Part shown: one piece after another, positions 19,401 to 29,256 of the stretch
Numbering within the stretch: position 1 is the stretch's first letter
Layout of the letters: the number at the start of each line of letters is the position of its first letter
Assembly: GCA_009829735.1 (NCBI GenBank)
Contig: CM020619.1
Coordinates: 33,706,283 to 33,770,282 of the forward strand
Source of the DNA: Pyropia yezoensis
Lineage: Eukaryota > Rhodophyta > Bangiophyceae > Bangiales > Bangiaceae
Direction of reading: 5' to 3'
Length of the DNA: 64,000 bases
Position numbers and translations under genes: made by a program
The notes under the pieces: model-generated
Seen by the model: the letters and a program-made list of their open reading frames with translations, nothing else
Told to the model about the DNA's origin: nothing
The model's database searches: none

Positions 19401-21361
19401 GGGCGTAGCGCTCGGGTGCGCTGCGGCGGGGTAGCGGCTGCCCGTCGGGCTTTGCGATGCCGTCGCCTCGCAGGTGACGGTGCTCCTCGCGCCGGCGCCG
19501 CCGGCGCCGCCGCCGCTGCCGTCGCCGCCGCCGCCGACGCCGCCGCCGTCGCCGCCGCGGCCGCCGCGGCCGCGCACTAGGGGCGGTGCTGGCGGCGCCG
19601 CCGCCTGCCGGCGACGGCAGCTGGGACGATAGCGCGGGCCACTCCTGGGCCTCGACGGCGGCGGAGCTCTGTGGGACAAAGTCCCCACCGCGGCCGACAC
19701 ATGGCTTCTCGCCGCTGTTTGGCTTGGCGTCCCCTTCGCCCGCGACGCGGCCGTCGTGCGGCGGCGGCCCGGCGGCGTGGCCCGCGGCGGCGGCGTCGGC
19801 GTTGGCCGCGACAACGCGCTGCGCAGCGACTGGGCGTGGCTGCTTGCGTCAGGCGCGCACGCGGCGGCGGGCCCGAACGACGTGCCGGGGGGTGACACAT
19901 CCACCCCCGACCTGAGCGGCCTCGCCGGGGCGCTTGTCGTCCGCCTCGGCGCTAACGCGTACGTGTGCTACTACACCGCCGACGGCGTGTGGGGGGGGCT
20001 GGGAGGGGACGAGGCGCCGCCGCGCTTGGAGGGGGGGCATGGGGCCCGCCGGCGTCGCTGGTGCCGCCGCTGCCGCCGCCGGGGGGGGGGCGCTGGGGGG
20101 AGGCGCTGGTCGCCCCGCCGACATCCTGGCGGCCGCCCGCAGCTTCCCCCCCCCCCGCGCCGCGCGGCCCGGCGGGGCCGCGATGCCTGTCACGCTCGCA
20201 GGCAGCGCGTGGCGTGCCGTCGCGGCGCGCGGCGCGGGCGTGCCGCTCCCGCCCGCGGCGCGGCGGTGGGGCGGCTGCGGCCGCCCGTCGGCAGACGCCG
20301 CCGCCGCCACGCCCTCATGGCGGGCGTCGCGGCTGGCCGCGCGGGACCCTGCCACGCAACCGCCGCGCGGATGCTCACCCTCCACCTGCGGGGCGCCAAC
20401 CCGGTGGGCTTGGCCGACCCCGACTGGCACCCAGCCGTCGCGGTGCAGGCCACCGCCCTGTGCTTGCTGCCCGGGCCCGCGGCCGTCGCGTCGGTCAGAG
20501 TGGCGAGCCCGCGTAAATACTGGCCAGCCACCATTGCCGGCGCGCCGATGCGGCTTTGGCTGGCCGCCGCGGGCGGTACCGCCGCCGCCGCCACCCCCAC
20601 CGGCGGCAGCGTCGCCCCCCCCGCTCCCACCCACCCCCGCCGGCTGGTGCGCGGCGGCAGCCGCCGCCGCCGCGGCCGCAGCTGACGCGCACTTGGCACT
20701 CGCGCACAAGGTGCTGTCAGGAGACCGCCCCGACACGCTCTTGGCCGCCGTCGACCACGTCGGCGCCGCCGCAGAAACGCGGCCGCCCAGCCCCCCGCCC
20801 CCGCCGTCGCTGCCGCCCCCGCCGGCGACGGGGGTCGTCCCGTGGCCCCCCCGCGGCGGCGGCGGCGGCGGCGGCGAGTGCGCCGCCGCGGCGATGGCCG
20901 CGACGGCGGTATCTGCCGCCGCGGCAGCGGCCGCCGCCGCCCAGACGGGCGTCGCTGCCGACGTCGCCGCAGGCGCGGCGGCTGACCCCCCCCCCCCCGG
21001 CCCCCGCGCCCTCCGCCCCCCCGCATCCACCACGGCCACCGCCGCGCTCCGCCCCCCCCCTGCCCCCCGCGCGTGTCCCCCCCGCCCTCCCCCCCCCCCC
21101 CTTCCGGCCCGTCCCGGCCATGGACGCGGCGCCCCCCCCTCGGGGGCCCCCGCCTTCCTCCCCACCCCCTCCCCCCCCGGCCGCCCCCCCCCTGGCCCTT
21201 GTGCGCACCCTCCCGCCCCCGGGTGCTGCTGCGTGGGCCCCGCTGGCAGTGCTCCTCCTCCGCCGCCCACCCTGTGGGCGGCCGCCGCCCCTGCGCTCGC
21301 CGCCGTCGGCATCGCCGCCGCCGCCGCCGACGGCGGCCCACCGCGCGCGCCGGCCGCGTGA
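16481..21361 (+). pseudogene. Ala-rich coding-like tract with many frame switches, copy 1
   Basis: Protein-quality segments alternate between the three plus-strand frames. Examples in order: ATAWAAAIAARRAATPSPPR (near 17470); AAILTVRVAGVAVGAGVM (near 19260); LWDKVPTAADTWL followed by NALRSDWAWLLASGAH (19670-19860); ARMLTLHLRGANPVGL to YWPATIAGAPMRLWLAAA (20365-20570); ADAHLALAHKVLSGDRPDTL (from 20680). The last flows toward the membrane ORF at 21362. The order suggests one large protein, but the frame changes every few hundred bases. Some switches could be introns, for example GTAAGT at 17646. Others look like homopolymer indels. Offsets between the two copies change by amounts not divisible by three, so at least part is decayed, intronic or mis-sequenced. 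It also holds a 21-nt poly-G tract (16953-16973). Family unknown. Confidence 0.4.
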
Positions 21362-21857
21362 GCGGCGGCCGCCCCACCGGCGGTCACCGCCGCCGTTGCC
21401 ACCGCCGTCGCCGCAACGCCGACCGCCGCCGCCTCCGCGGTCGTGGCCATTGCCGCGTCGACGGGCGCGTCGGCCGGGGCGGTTGCCGCCGCCGCGTCGG
21501 CGGCCGTCACCGCCGTGTCGGTGGGCGGCGGCCTCGCGGCGACGAGCGTCGGGTGCGTGGCGCTGTCGCGGGACCTGTGGTGGCGGGGGTCCCCCGGGAC
21601 GGCGTCGGCGGCGGCGTACCGGCGGGTGGCGGCGGCGGCGGAGCGGGTGGAGGAGGCCAACGGGGGGCTGGGGCGGGCGCTGGGGCGGGTGGAGGGGGCG
21701 CGCCGCCGCGGGCGGCGCGGGGGGGGGGTGGCCCCCGATCCCGACCGCGGCGCGGTGGTGGACGCCGAGGTGGCGGCGCTCCTGGCCGCCGCCGCTGCCC
21801 ACGCGGGCGGGCTCCTCACCCGCCTCCCGGCACCGGCCGCGGCGGGCGCCGACGCCG
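21362..21857 (+). CDS. Ala-rich membrane ORF, copy 1, cut by the gap
   Basis: Open frame after a TGA at 21359-21361, continuing into the run of Ns. It corresponds to the first 165 codons of the ORF at 38903-40492 in copy 2. It carries one hydrophobic segment (TAVSVGGGLAATSVGCVAL) and a charged helical stretch. No ATG is seen, so it is an internal exon or the downstream part of a frameshifted gene. Relative to copy 2 it lacks three bases in total at two neighbouring sites, so the frame is kept. Confidence 0.4.
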
Positions 21858-22329
21858 NNNNNNNNNNNNNNNNNNNNNNNNNNNNNNNNNNNNNNNNNNN
21901 NNNNNNNNNNNNNNNNNNNNNNNNNNNNNNNNNNNNNNNNNNNNNNNNNNNNNNNNNNNNNNNNNNNNNNNNNNNNNNNNNNNNNNNNNNNNNNNNNNNN
22001 NNNNNNNNNNNNNNNNNNNNNNNNNNNNNNNNNNNNNNNNNNNNNNNNNNNNNNNNNNNNNNNNNNNNNNNNNNNNNNNNNNNNNNNNNNNNNNNNNNNN
22101 NNNNNNNNNNNNNNNNNNNNNNNNNNNNNNNNNNNNNNNNNNNNNNNNNNNNNNNNNNNNNNNNNNNNNNNNNNNNNNNNNNNNNNNNNNNNNNNNNNNN
22201 NNNNNNNNNNNNNNNNNNNNNNNNNNNNNNNNNNNNNNNNNNNNNNNNNNNNNNNNNNNNNNNNNNNNNNNNNNNNNNNNNNNNNNNNNNNNNNNNNNNN
22301 NNNNNNNNNNNNNNNNNNNNNNNNNNNNN
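21858..22329. other. Assembly gap (472 Ns)
   Basis: A run of Ns separates copy 1 of the duplication from the first chromovirus. It lies where the 3' long terminal repeat of that element would be expected, and an LTR identical to the 5' one is a common cause of such gaps. Confidence 0.95.
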
Positions 22330-22551
22330 GCGCCCTGTTCCGGCTGTGCCAGTACTTCAAGCTCCTCCGGCACCGCGCTTGTCTGCGGCGAGTCTGGGAG
22401 TGGCCGTGCGGTCGCCGATTACTCCGGCCGCTCTACCCCGGACGCCTTCTTCCAACGCCGGCGGCGCTGTGGCCTCCGCTGGAGTTGGGTACTCCGGTCT
22501 CGGGGGCCGTTGTGGACCGTCCGGTAGTGTCATCCTCGGGCCGGTTTCGAG

Positions 22552-23056
22552 ATTCCGGCGCCGACTCTGCGCCTCACCCGCTTCCGGGTGCCTGACTGGT
22601 ACCTGAACCAAGGTGGTCCAACATGCGACCAGTACGACGTCGGCATGATTGAAGACCAGCTGGGTCGTCTTCCGGTGCAGGTTGAAGGCGTCGGGTCCTC
22701 TCTGGTGGCTGGGTACTTACGCCAGCGTCTTGAACGACGTGGTCGACCGGGTGTTTGCTTGCGCGGACAGCGGCCAGATGTCGAACAACCCGGTGGTTGG
22801 CGAACTTCTGACGACTTTGACGCGGCATGGCTTGGCCCAGCAGTGGTCAGAGACCTTCACGGGCTTCCAGCGGCGCCGACGGACATATCTGGATGAGCGG
22901 GAGCCACCGGCAACTACTGGTACTACTCCGATGGCGTCATACCGGGATGCGCCGCGTCCACCGCACTACGTCATCCCGTCTTCCTCCGGTTCCCGTCGTA
23001 CCGCGGAGGCAACGCCGGAGGACACTCCCGCGGCTCAGCGTCCGCGCCGGGAGTAG
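22552..23056 (+). pseudogene. Antisense ORF downstream of chromovirus 1 pol (one frame switch)
   Basis: The plus-strand frame read through 22557-22720 gives ordinary protein (FRVPDWYLNQGGPTCDQYDV, then MIEDQLGRLPVQVEGVGSSL). From about 22700 the frame over continues (VLNDVVDRVFACADSGQMSN, then ELLTTLTRHGLAQQWSETF) to a stop at 23056. One indel around GCTGGGTACTTACG (22705-22720) would join them. The tail is Pro/Thr/Arg-rich. It converges on pol with 145 bp between stops. Upstream (22330-22550) is Ser/Gly/Ala-rich and probably belongs to it, with its start hidden in the gap. No homology is recognised; antisense accessory ORFs at this position are known in some plant Ty3/gypsy lineages. Confidence 0.45.
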
Positions 23057-23201
23057 TAGTTGGATGCAAGGAGGGTGAGGGTCTTGGGAGAAGCGAGGAG
23101 GGAAGAGGCGGAGAGAAGGGTTGCTCGAGCGGGTGCTTGTTTTCCTTGATTGTTCCATGCTTGCGTTGCGTGTTATCCTTGATATACCCGTTCCCTTCTT
23201 C

Positions 23202-26200
23202 TCAATCCTCTTGTTCCGCATCCGTTGCGGGTGAGCTCGTCTCGTCCCGAGGGTCTTGGTTGGCCCCGTCCTCTTGGTCCTCCTCCGTGTCCGACTCCAG
23301 AATCTTGCCGGCTCTGGCCACTGGAGTGCCCTCGATCCCGTTCCGTCGCGTGTAGGCACAGACGTCCGCGATGGGTAGCCGGTTTGAGGGTTCCCATGTA
23401 TCATCTGCTGGGTTAAAGCCGAACCAGCGTACTCGCAGGTACAGGCGTCCATCTCTCCAGGCATGGTCGACAAACTTGGCGTAGACAAATTCCCGACCTT
23501 CTTCTTGGGATAGCCAGGGTATCGCAGTCCGCTTACGCCGGGTCAAGTCCCGTTGGCTTGGCGGTGGAGCTCGGGTGACATGGTCGCTGCTCACCCGGTA
23601 CGGAGAGCCATCCACGTCTAGAAGGAAGGTCCAGCCATCCGTATTGAGAATCTCATAAGGTCCATCCGTCTTAGAGTCCAGCTTCCCCCGGGTCTTGCTA
23701 TGGTTGTCCACAAAAACCCAGTCGCCACCACCCAGTTCCTTGTTCTTTTCCCGGACACCCTTGTCATAGTCCCGCTTGTATCGCTCCTGGGTCTTTGAGA
23801 TTGACTCCTTGACTCTTGGGAGCAGGAGCTTTAGTTGTTCCAGGAACTCATCCTTTGCCTTGGGACCTGACTTCAGTGCAGGCTGGAGACCATCCGGTAT
23901 TCTTTCCAGGGAGAAGTTGGTCAGCCGCCTTGGGGTGACAAAGTCGAGTGGAGCGACTCCCGTTGTCCGGTGAACTCGGGAGTTGTAGGCTAGAGTGAGG
24001 ACAGCCAGGAGCTCGTCCCAGTCTTCTTGGTGCTCCTCCACGTAGTGCCGTAGCATGTCCACTAGGGTCCGGTTGAATCGTTCCACCTGACCGTTCGTTT
24101 GAGGGTGGTACGTCGTGGTGTACAAGTTCTTGATGCCCATCAGGTCACAGACTCCTTGGAAGAACAGGGATGCAAACTGGGGACCGTTGTCGGTTAAGAC
24201 GGAGTCTGGAGGGCCGTAGGCAGCTATCCAGTACTCGCAGAAGGCCGACGTGACATCCAGAGCCGTGATGGTTCTCAACGGGATTGCTCGAGTGAACTTG
24301 GAGAACCGGTCACAAATGATGAGCAGGTATATGTTGCCACTGGAGGTCTCAGGTAGGGGCCCCAGGATGTCCATGCTTAAGCTTGCAAAGGGCTCCGCCG
24401 CAGGGAATAGGCGTAGCTTAGAAGTCTTCTTCCTCTGGGACAACCGGTTCCTTGCACAAGAAATACAAGCCTCCAGGCACTTATGGACGTCACTGGCCAT
24501 GGTTTCCCAGTAATAATGTCGTCTCATGGAAGCATACATCCGATTGATACCAGGATGCCCGGCCTGGGGAGACGAGTGCTCCAGGCGTAGGATGTCAGTC
24601 CGTAGGCTCCGGGGTACGTAGACTTGAGTTGCCCCATCGAAGGGTGACACCCGTACCAGGAGTCCGTCTGTAGACTCGGAGAAGCGACTGTTCCGGTTCA
24701 GGTCCATTTGGTGGCGAAGCTCCAAGCATTGAGGGTCCGTCAATTGTGCCTCCAGCATCCGGTGAATGGTTACCGGTTGATGAGCGTCAGGTGTCTCGTA
24801 CAGGGGAGCGTGCCAGCCACGTCCGACATTCGGGAGGATGAAGCAAGGTATTTCCTCCGGGATAGGACCGGTATCGGCTGCAGGAGTCTCCAGCCGGGAC
24901 ATGGTGTCGGCGCAGTGGTGCTCCCTCCCTGCTCTGGTGCACACCTTGTACTTGAACTCCGAAAGGCGTAGGCGCCACCGGGCGACCCTTCCTTGACTGC
25001 TGTCCATGCATAGCAGCCACCTTAGACTGGCGTGGTCCGTCCGGATGAGGAACTCTTGTCCTTCAAGATATGGACGTAACAGGAAGCAAGCCCAGACGAC
25101 CGCCAAGCACTCGCGCTCGGTCGTCGAATAGTTCTTCTCGGCTGGAGTCAGGACGCGACTGTAGTAGCCTATCGGGAGGAAGTGCCCATCAGGTTGCTGC
25201 TGGAGTAGTGAGCACCCCACCTGGACGCCACAGGCATCAGTCTCCAGAACAAACTGACCCTCCCGCTTGGGTAACGCCAGTACTGGAGTGGTGGTCAGGC
25301 GCTTCTTGAGCTCTTCGAAGGCTGTTGTCTGCTTCTCGTCGAACACCGGGAGTTGTGCTGGAAGCTTCTTGCTAGTAAGCTTGGTCAAGGGCCGGGCAAT
25401 CAAAGCGTAGTCCCGTACGAACCGGCGGTAGACGTTGCACATACCCAGGAAGCTCTTGAGTTCCGTCTGGGTTTTAGGTTGCCGTGCATGCCGGAGGGCC
25501 TTGATGTTCTTCTCGTTGACTCGGAGCTCCCCCGGACTCAGCACGTGCCCCAGGTACTCCACCTCAGTCTCAAACAGGTGGCACTTCTCGGCCTTGAGGG
25601 TAACTCCAGCCTTGGACAGGAGGGCCAGGACCTCTCGAAGGTGCTCCAGGTGTTCCGCTGGGGTCTTGGAGAAAACAATGATGTCGTCCAGGTAGACCAA
25701 ACATGTTCTCCACCTTAGCCCCGACAGGATGATGTCGATGGCTCTCTGGAAGGTTGCCGGAGCATTAGTGAGACCAAAAGGGAGACGCTTGCACCGGAAC
25801 AGTCCCATGTGGCACGTGAAGGTAGTCTTGTCCTTGTCCTCGTCAGCCAGAGGGATCTGCCAGTAACCGGCATTACAATCCAGCGTCGAGAAGAGGGTGG
25901 CATCACCAAGAAAGTCGAGGCAATCATCCATCCGGGGTATCGGGTATACATCCTTGACTGTCATCTCGTTCAGGCGTCTGTAGTCAACGCAGAAACGGAA
26001 GTGACCGCCAGGTTTCGGGACGACTACCACCGGGAAAGCCCACTCGCCATCAGACGGCTCGATAACATCCATCTTGAGCATCTTGTTAACCTGCTTCTCA
26101 ATCTCATCCCGGCGATGAGGTCCAGCCCGGTATGGGTGCATGTGCACTGGTTTGGCATCTGGCTTGAGTTGAATCCGGTGTAGGGTGGCGTCCATCTTGC

Positions 26201-27296
26201 CCAGCTCTCCAGACCACAGGTGCCGATATTCCTGGAGAAGCTTCTCCAGTGCCTCCTTCAAGTCGGGAGGGACGTTTTCTTGGTTGACCTTCGGCATCCC
26301 GGGCGGTGCTTGTTCCGGCTTCGGAGTAGTACGGCCAGCCTGCTCTTGTTCCGGAGATACGTCTAAGGCCGTCAAGTTGGATGCCAGCTCTTGTTGCAGG
26401 TTGAAGAGGTCTTCCTTGCTCATAGCGCGGGCGGACCCCCGGTAAGGCTCTGCTGTACCAACTCGAGTGCCCTTGGCGAGGGTTATTGGCTTCCGGCTCA
26501 CGTTGACGATCAGCACCGAGAACGGGGTGTGCCTCTCCACCTTCTTGTGGTGTCCGTGGGCTAGGTATAATCGGTGTTTCGCCAGAAATTCCTTGCGTCC
26601 GTAGATCAGGCATTGACCTGCAGTCCGGGTCGTGACTTGAACCTTGGTCTCCGAGCGAGGAGGTAGGAGCACCGGTTTGATGAGGGTCAAGGTAGAGGGT
26701 GGGATGCGTTCCTTCTGGTTCTTGGCCACACGAACCTTGGTGTCCAGGTGCTCCAGCACTGGTGACACAAACCCATGGTTGAACTGCACCTTTCCTTCTC
26801 CGGGTAGGATGCTCTTGACATGCTGCTTCTGGAAGTCCCAGCCTAGGATGAGGGGGACTGATAAGGTCTTGACTACTAGAAAGGGAAAAAGCATTGGTTC
26901 ATTGTTGACATAGATGGCGACGGGAAGACGGCCAAGCGGTCGTAGGGTTTGACCTGATGCGTCTACAATCCGGGTCTTGGTAGGCGCTCTCCAGGCATGT
27001 CGACGCCAGCCCGGAGGTAACAGGTTCTCAGTGATGACGCTTGGTCCGGCTCCCGTGTCGACCACCGGCGTAACAGCTTGGGGGAGGCTATCCCCCACAC
27101 GCATACGAGCATTAATCTTGAGGTTTTCCTTACGCAGGACGAGCAAGGTCCCCTTGAACAAACAGGGTGTCCAGGCGGCTACCGGTTGAGCAGGTAACTG
27201 CCGTCCTTTCTCCCGGCACGCAAGGGGAGAACAGGTAGAAGTACCCTGCCGTTGGAGATTCGGGAAGACACTTGGGGAGAGCGCCTGCCCTACTCG
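23202..27296 (-). CDS. pol: Chromovirus 1 Pol polyprotein (PR-RT-RNaseH-IN-chromodomain)
   Basis: Read in the -1 frame from the slippery site at the end of gag. There is no ATG near the beginning. Residues counted from the codon at 27161: protease DTGA 35-38; reverse transcriptase FCVDYRRLN near 390-398 and YLDD 490-493; RNase H from LETDACG (639-645); integrase zinc domain H862, H869, C899, C902; integrase core D931, D991, E1027, that is D-D-35-E; chromodomain about 1224-1276 (FVYAKFVDH ... LRVRWFGF ... DDTWEPSNRLP); acidic tail to 1319. The chromodomain is expected to steer integration toward marked chromatin, as in known chromoviruses. All catalytic residues are present and the frame is unbroken over 4 kb, so the enzyme could be functional. 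Confidence 0.95.
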   Translation of the reverse strand, partial: RVGQALSPSVFPNLQRQGTSTCSPLACREKGRQLPAQPVAAWTPCLFKGTLLVLRKENLKINARMRVGDSLPQAVTPVVDTGAGPSVITENLLPPGWRRHAWRAPTKTRIVDASGQTLRPLGRLPVAIYVNNEPMLFPFLVVKTLSVPLILGWDFQKQHVKSILPGEGKVQFNHGFVSPVLEHLDTKVRVAKNQKERIPPSTLTLIKPVLLPPRSETKVQVTTRTAGQCLIYGRKEFLAKHRLYLAHGHHKKVERHTPFSVLIVNVSRKPITLAKGTRVGTAEPYRGSARAMSKEDLFNLQQELASNLTALDVSPEQEQAGRTTPKPEQAPPGMPKVNQENVPPDLKEALEKLLQEYRHLWSGELGKMDATLHRIQLKPDAKPVHMHPYRAGPHRRDEIEKQVNKMLKMDVIEPSDGEWAFPVVVVPKPGGHFRFCVDYRRLNEMTVKDVYPIPRMDDCLDFLGDATLFSTLDCNAGYWQIPLADEDKDKTTFTCHMGLFRCKRLPFGLTNAPATFQRAIDIILSGLRWRTCLVYLDDIIVFSKTPAEHLEHLREVLALLSKAGVTLKAEKCHLFETEVEYLGHVLSPGELRVNEKNIKALRHARQPKTQTELKSFLGMCNVYRRFVRDYALIARPLTKLTSKKLPAQLPVFDEKQTTAFEELKKRLTTTPVLALPKREGQFVLETDACGVQVGCSLLQQQPDGHFLPIGYYSRVLTPAEKNYSTTERECLAVVWACFLLRPYLEGQEFLIRTDHASLRWLLCMDSSQGRVARWRLRLSEFKYKVCTRAGREHHCADTMSRLETPAADTGPIPEEIPCFILPNVGRGWHAPLYETPDAHQPVTIHRMLEAQLTDPQCLELRHQMDLNRNSRFSESTDGLLVRVSPFDGATQVYVPRSLRTDILRLEHSSPQAGHPGINRMYASMRRHYYWETMASDVHKCLEACISCARNRLSQRKKTSKLRLFPAAEPFASLSMDILGPLPETSSGNIYLLIICDRFSKFTRAIPLRTITALDVTSAFCEYWIAAYGPPDSVLTDNGPQFASLFFQGVCDLMGIKNLYTTTYHPQTNGQVERFNRTLVDMLRHYVEEHQEDWDELLAVLTLAYNSRVHRTTGVAPLDFVTPRRLTNFSLERIPDGLQPALKSGPKAKDEFLEQLKLLLPRVKESISKTQERYKRDYDKGVREKNKELGGGDWVFVDNHSKTRGKLDSKTDGPYEILNTDGWTFLLDVDGSPYRVSSDHVTRAPPPSQRDLTRRKRTAIPWLSQEEGREFVYAKFVDHAWRDGRLYLRVRWFGFNPADDTWEPSNRLPIADVCAYTRRNGIEGTPVARAGKILESDTEEDQEDGANQDPRDETSSPATDAEQED

Positions 27297-29050
27297 TTTC
27301 CCGGCTCCGAGGAGTCCTTAGAGGTTTCGGTCTCCAGGTCAAAGTCCGTAGGAGCTTCCCTTGCCAGAGCCTCCGTGATGCTCTGTAAGGTTGCCACTCG
27401 GATGGCATGTACCTGTGCCTTGTCCATCTTGGAGGGTGCCCGCCGGTCAGCCCAGTTGACCGCCTTTGCAAACACCAGTCCTTGACGCTTGAGTTTCTCC
27501 TGGAGATCCTCGGGAATGGTCGGGCACTGGTAGGACATATGATCCTCCTTCTGGCACAGCCAGCAAGACCGGAACCGCTGGTTCCTGATCTGCTTGGGGG
27601 CGACCAGGGAAGGTTGCTCCTTAGAAACGAAGCCGCCCCACTTGTCCCTTGACTCCATGGGTGAGGCCTCGCCAACTGCGAGTACCGGTACAGGGTTATC
27701 ACCTCCCTTATACTTGTCGGGTCCGGGACGAACTCGCGACAACGGCTTGGGGGTTGATACCATAGGAGCCTGGAGGGCCTTGGCTTGCCGGTGCTTGCCC
27801 TGGGTGTAGGCCATCAACTGCTGGAAGGTATGTTCTTGATGTTCCTGGTTGTAGTTCTCCGCATCCACTTGAAGATATTCAGGAAGCCCCTCCGAGAAGA
27901 TCATCTTGAGCCTGTCCTCAGGGTAAACGTTGCCACAAGCATCGCTCATCTCCCGGACACGACGGGCGAACGCCTCTGGAGTCTCTTGTCTCTCCATGGT
28001 TGCCCGGTTCAGCCTACCGACTGCCTTACGCAGGGAGTCCGCGTCTGCGTAGTTGGACAGGAGCCAGTTGACCGCCTCCGGATAACTCGCGACGGTACGT
28101 CCAACAATGTGCCCGGCAGAGTCTGGTAGAACCTGTGCAAACCGCTGTTCCGCTTCTCCGGTCATGAAGTTAACCAGGAGATAGAGAGCCTTGCCCTCGG
28201 ACACATCGTTGTCATTGCATGCCTTGACAAACCGGCGCAGGAAGGCAAAGATAAGCGCCGGTCTCTTCCCGGAAAACTTAGGATGTCCCCCAAAGCTCGG
28301 CTGCATTCGCCGGTTCAGGGATGCCATCTTCTTGGCCATCTTCCGGGTGTAACCTTGGTCTTGGTTCTCTAGCCGGTAGTTACCCCAATACGTGACCTTG
28401 TTCAGGGTGGCATCTCCCACTTGGTGGGCAGGGAAGTCGAACTCGACTAACCTGCGCCGGGTAGGACCGGGAGATGCATCCCAGTCATATCCCTCCTCAG
28501 AGCTGGAGGAACTGGTCTCGCTGGTGCTAGAGCGGCGGCGACGACGCCGACGCCTACGGCTGCTCCGGTCACCGGTCTTGGAGCTCCCCGCCCCATAGGA
28601 CGCAAGGGGAGGAAAAGCTTGGCCGGTCCCAGGAGTCGAAGTCTCAGGAAGACCCGTAGAACCAGTCATAGCGGTGCCTCTGGCACTGCTAGTGCCCACA
28701 GGAAGAGGTGTATACACCCAGCTGCCATGTGTGGGTCCAGGAGTAAACACACCAGGGGCTATCCCTGGAGGTTGAAGAGTAGAACCGACAGGAGGGAGAC
28801 GTCTGCTGCGAGCGGACTCAAACGCCGTTGACCCCGGGGTGGCTCCCACAGGAGGAACAGCCGGAGGAACGGGAGCAGGGGGTACTTGGCCGCCTGTAGA
28901 CTCCAGTCCACTACCGGATGTCACGCCCAGGTCTGCTTCACCCGTAGGGAGAACGCCGGGTTGGGCACCGTCCCCCGCGGTGACCAGGGATGCGTCAAGG
29001 GACGCGGGGTCTACCCCTTCGGGCACCGTCGTGCCAGGGAGGGTAGCCAT
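27290..29050 (-). CDS. gag: Chromovirus 1 Gag
   Basis: 586 aa from the ATG at 29050. The N-terminal 230 residues are Pro/Gly/Ser/Thr-rich, with an Arg run (RRRRRRRR-like) and Ser-rich patch. About 240-440 is a helical capsid-like domain containing LLVNFMTGEAEQRFAQVLPD and YPEAVNWLLSNY. A retroviral-type zinc knuckle C-x2-C-x4-H-x4-C (CWLCQKEDHMSYQC) is at 496-509. It would form the virus-like particle and bind element RNA. The ORF ends P-G-N-E-stop, and the same residues end the gag of the second element. The last codons contain the frameshift heptamer. Confidence 0.93.
   Translation of the reverse strand: MATLPGTTVPEGVDPASLDASLVTAGDGAQPGVLPTGEADLGVTSGSGLESTGGQVPPAPVPPAVPPVGATPGSTAFESARSRRLPPVGSTLQPPGIAPGVFTPGPTHGSWVYTPLPVGTSSARGTAMTGSTGLPETSTPGTGQAFPPLASYGAGSSKTGDRSSRRRRRRRRRSSTSETSSSSSEEGYDWDASPGPTRRRLVEFDFPAHQVGDATLNKVTYWGNYRLENQDQGYTRKMAKKMASLNRRMQPSFGGHPKFSGKRPALIFAFLRRFVKACNDNDVSEGKALYLLVNFMTGEAEQRFAQVLPDSAGHIVGRTVASYPEAVNWLLSNYADADSLRKAVGRLNRATMERQETPEAFARRVREMSDACGNVYPEDRLKMIFSEGLPEYLQVDAENYNQEHQEHTFQQLMAYTQGKHRQAKALQAPMVSTPKPLSRVRPGPDKYKGGDNPVPVLAVGEASPMESRDKWGGFVSKEQPSLVAPKQIRNQRFRSCWLCQKEDHMSYQCPTIPEDLQEKLKRQGLVFAKAVNWADRRAPSKMDKAQVHAIRVATLQSITEALAREAPTDFDLETETSKDSSEPGNE
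27296..27302 (-). promoter_or_regulatory. -1 ribosomal frameshift heptamer G GGA AAC between gag and pol
   Basis: In the gag frame the minus strand reads CCG GGA AAC GAG TAG. The heptamer G GGA AAC fits the X XXY YYZ rule for -1 slippage and sits one codon before the gag stop. Shifted back by one base the frame reads GGG AAA CGA GTA GGG and stays open for 47 codons up to the codon at 27161, then through the whole of pol. Pol lacks its own early ATG, so this site explains its expression. No pseudoknot was worked out by eye. Confidence 0.8.
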
Positions 29051-29238
29051 GTTGGTCTCTTGACAGCCACAGTCCAGTTACCTGCGTGTCCAAAGATCGC
29101 AAGACCACAAGAGAGGGGTTGGAGAGCCAGGAATGGGGTTCCCGTGAGCGGGTGCAAATAATTCCCAAACCACAGAAAAAGACAGAATAGGAACAACGCA
29201 ACCGCTGCTCCCAAATGTCTCTTCTCAAACACTCCAAT
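29051..29238 (-). other. Leader of chromovirus 1 between primer-binding site and gag ATG
   Basis: 188 nt without a gene, expected to hold packaging signals. It contains short open frames only. Confidence 0.5.
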
Positions 29239-29256
29239 CCCCTGCTGCTCCACCAA
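29239..29256 (-). promoter_or_regulatory. Candidate tRNA primer-binding site of chromovirus 1
   Basis: The minus strand reads TTGGTGGAGCAGCAGGGG. The same 18 bases occur at the corresponding place in the second, otherwise divergent element (63660-63677). TGG at the 5' side fits pairing with a tRNA CCA end. The tRNA species was not identified. Confidence 0.5.

Larger units (their letters stand above)
13642..21857 (+). repeat. Large direct duplication, copy 1 (truncated by assembly gap)
   Basis: From 13642 the sequence matches 31162 onward with a coordinate offset of 17520. The offset drifts only slightly with small indels (17515 near 17.9 kb, 17544 near 18.6 kb, 17541 at 21.4 kb). Outside the left boundary the flanks are unrelated. 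Identity in the recombinase ORF is roughly 97% at protein level. Copy 1 is at least 8.2 kb long and its right end is lost in the N gap. The unit contains the tyrosine recombinase gene, its flanks, and the Ala-rich coding-like tract. It may be one large mobile element or a segmental duplication that carried one. Confidence 0.9.

Noticed and set aside
22649-23056. Possibility that this plus-strand ORF is a host gene rather than part of chromovirus 1
   Set aside because: Not fully excluded, but its position 145 bp from the pol stop and the parallel in the second element favour an element-associated ORF.
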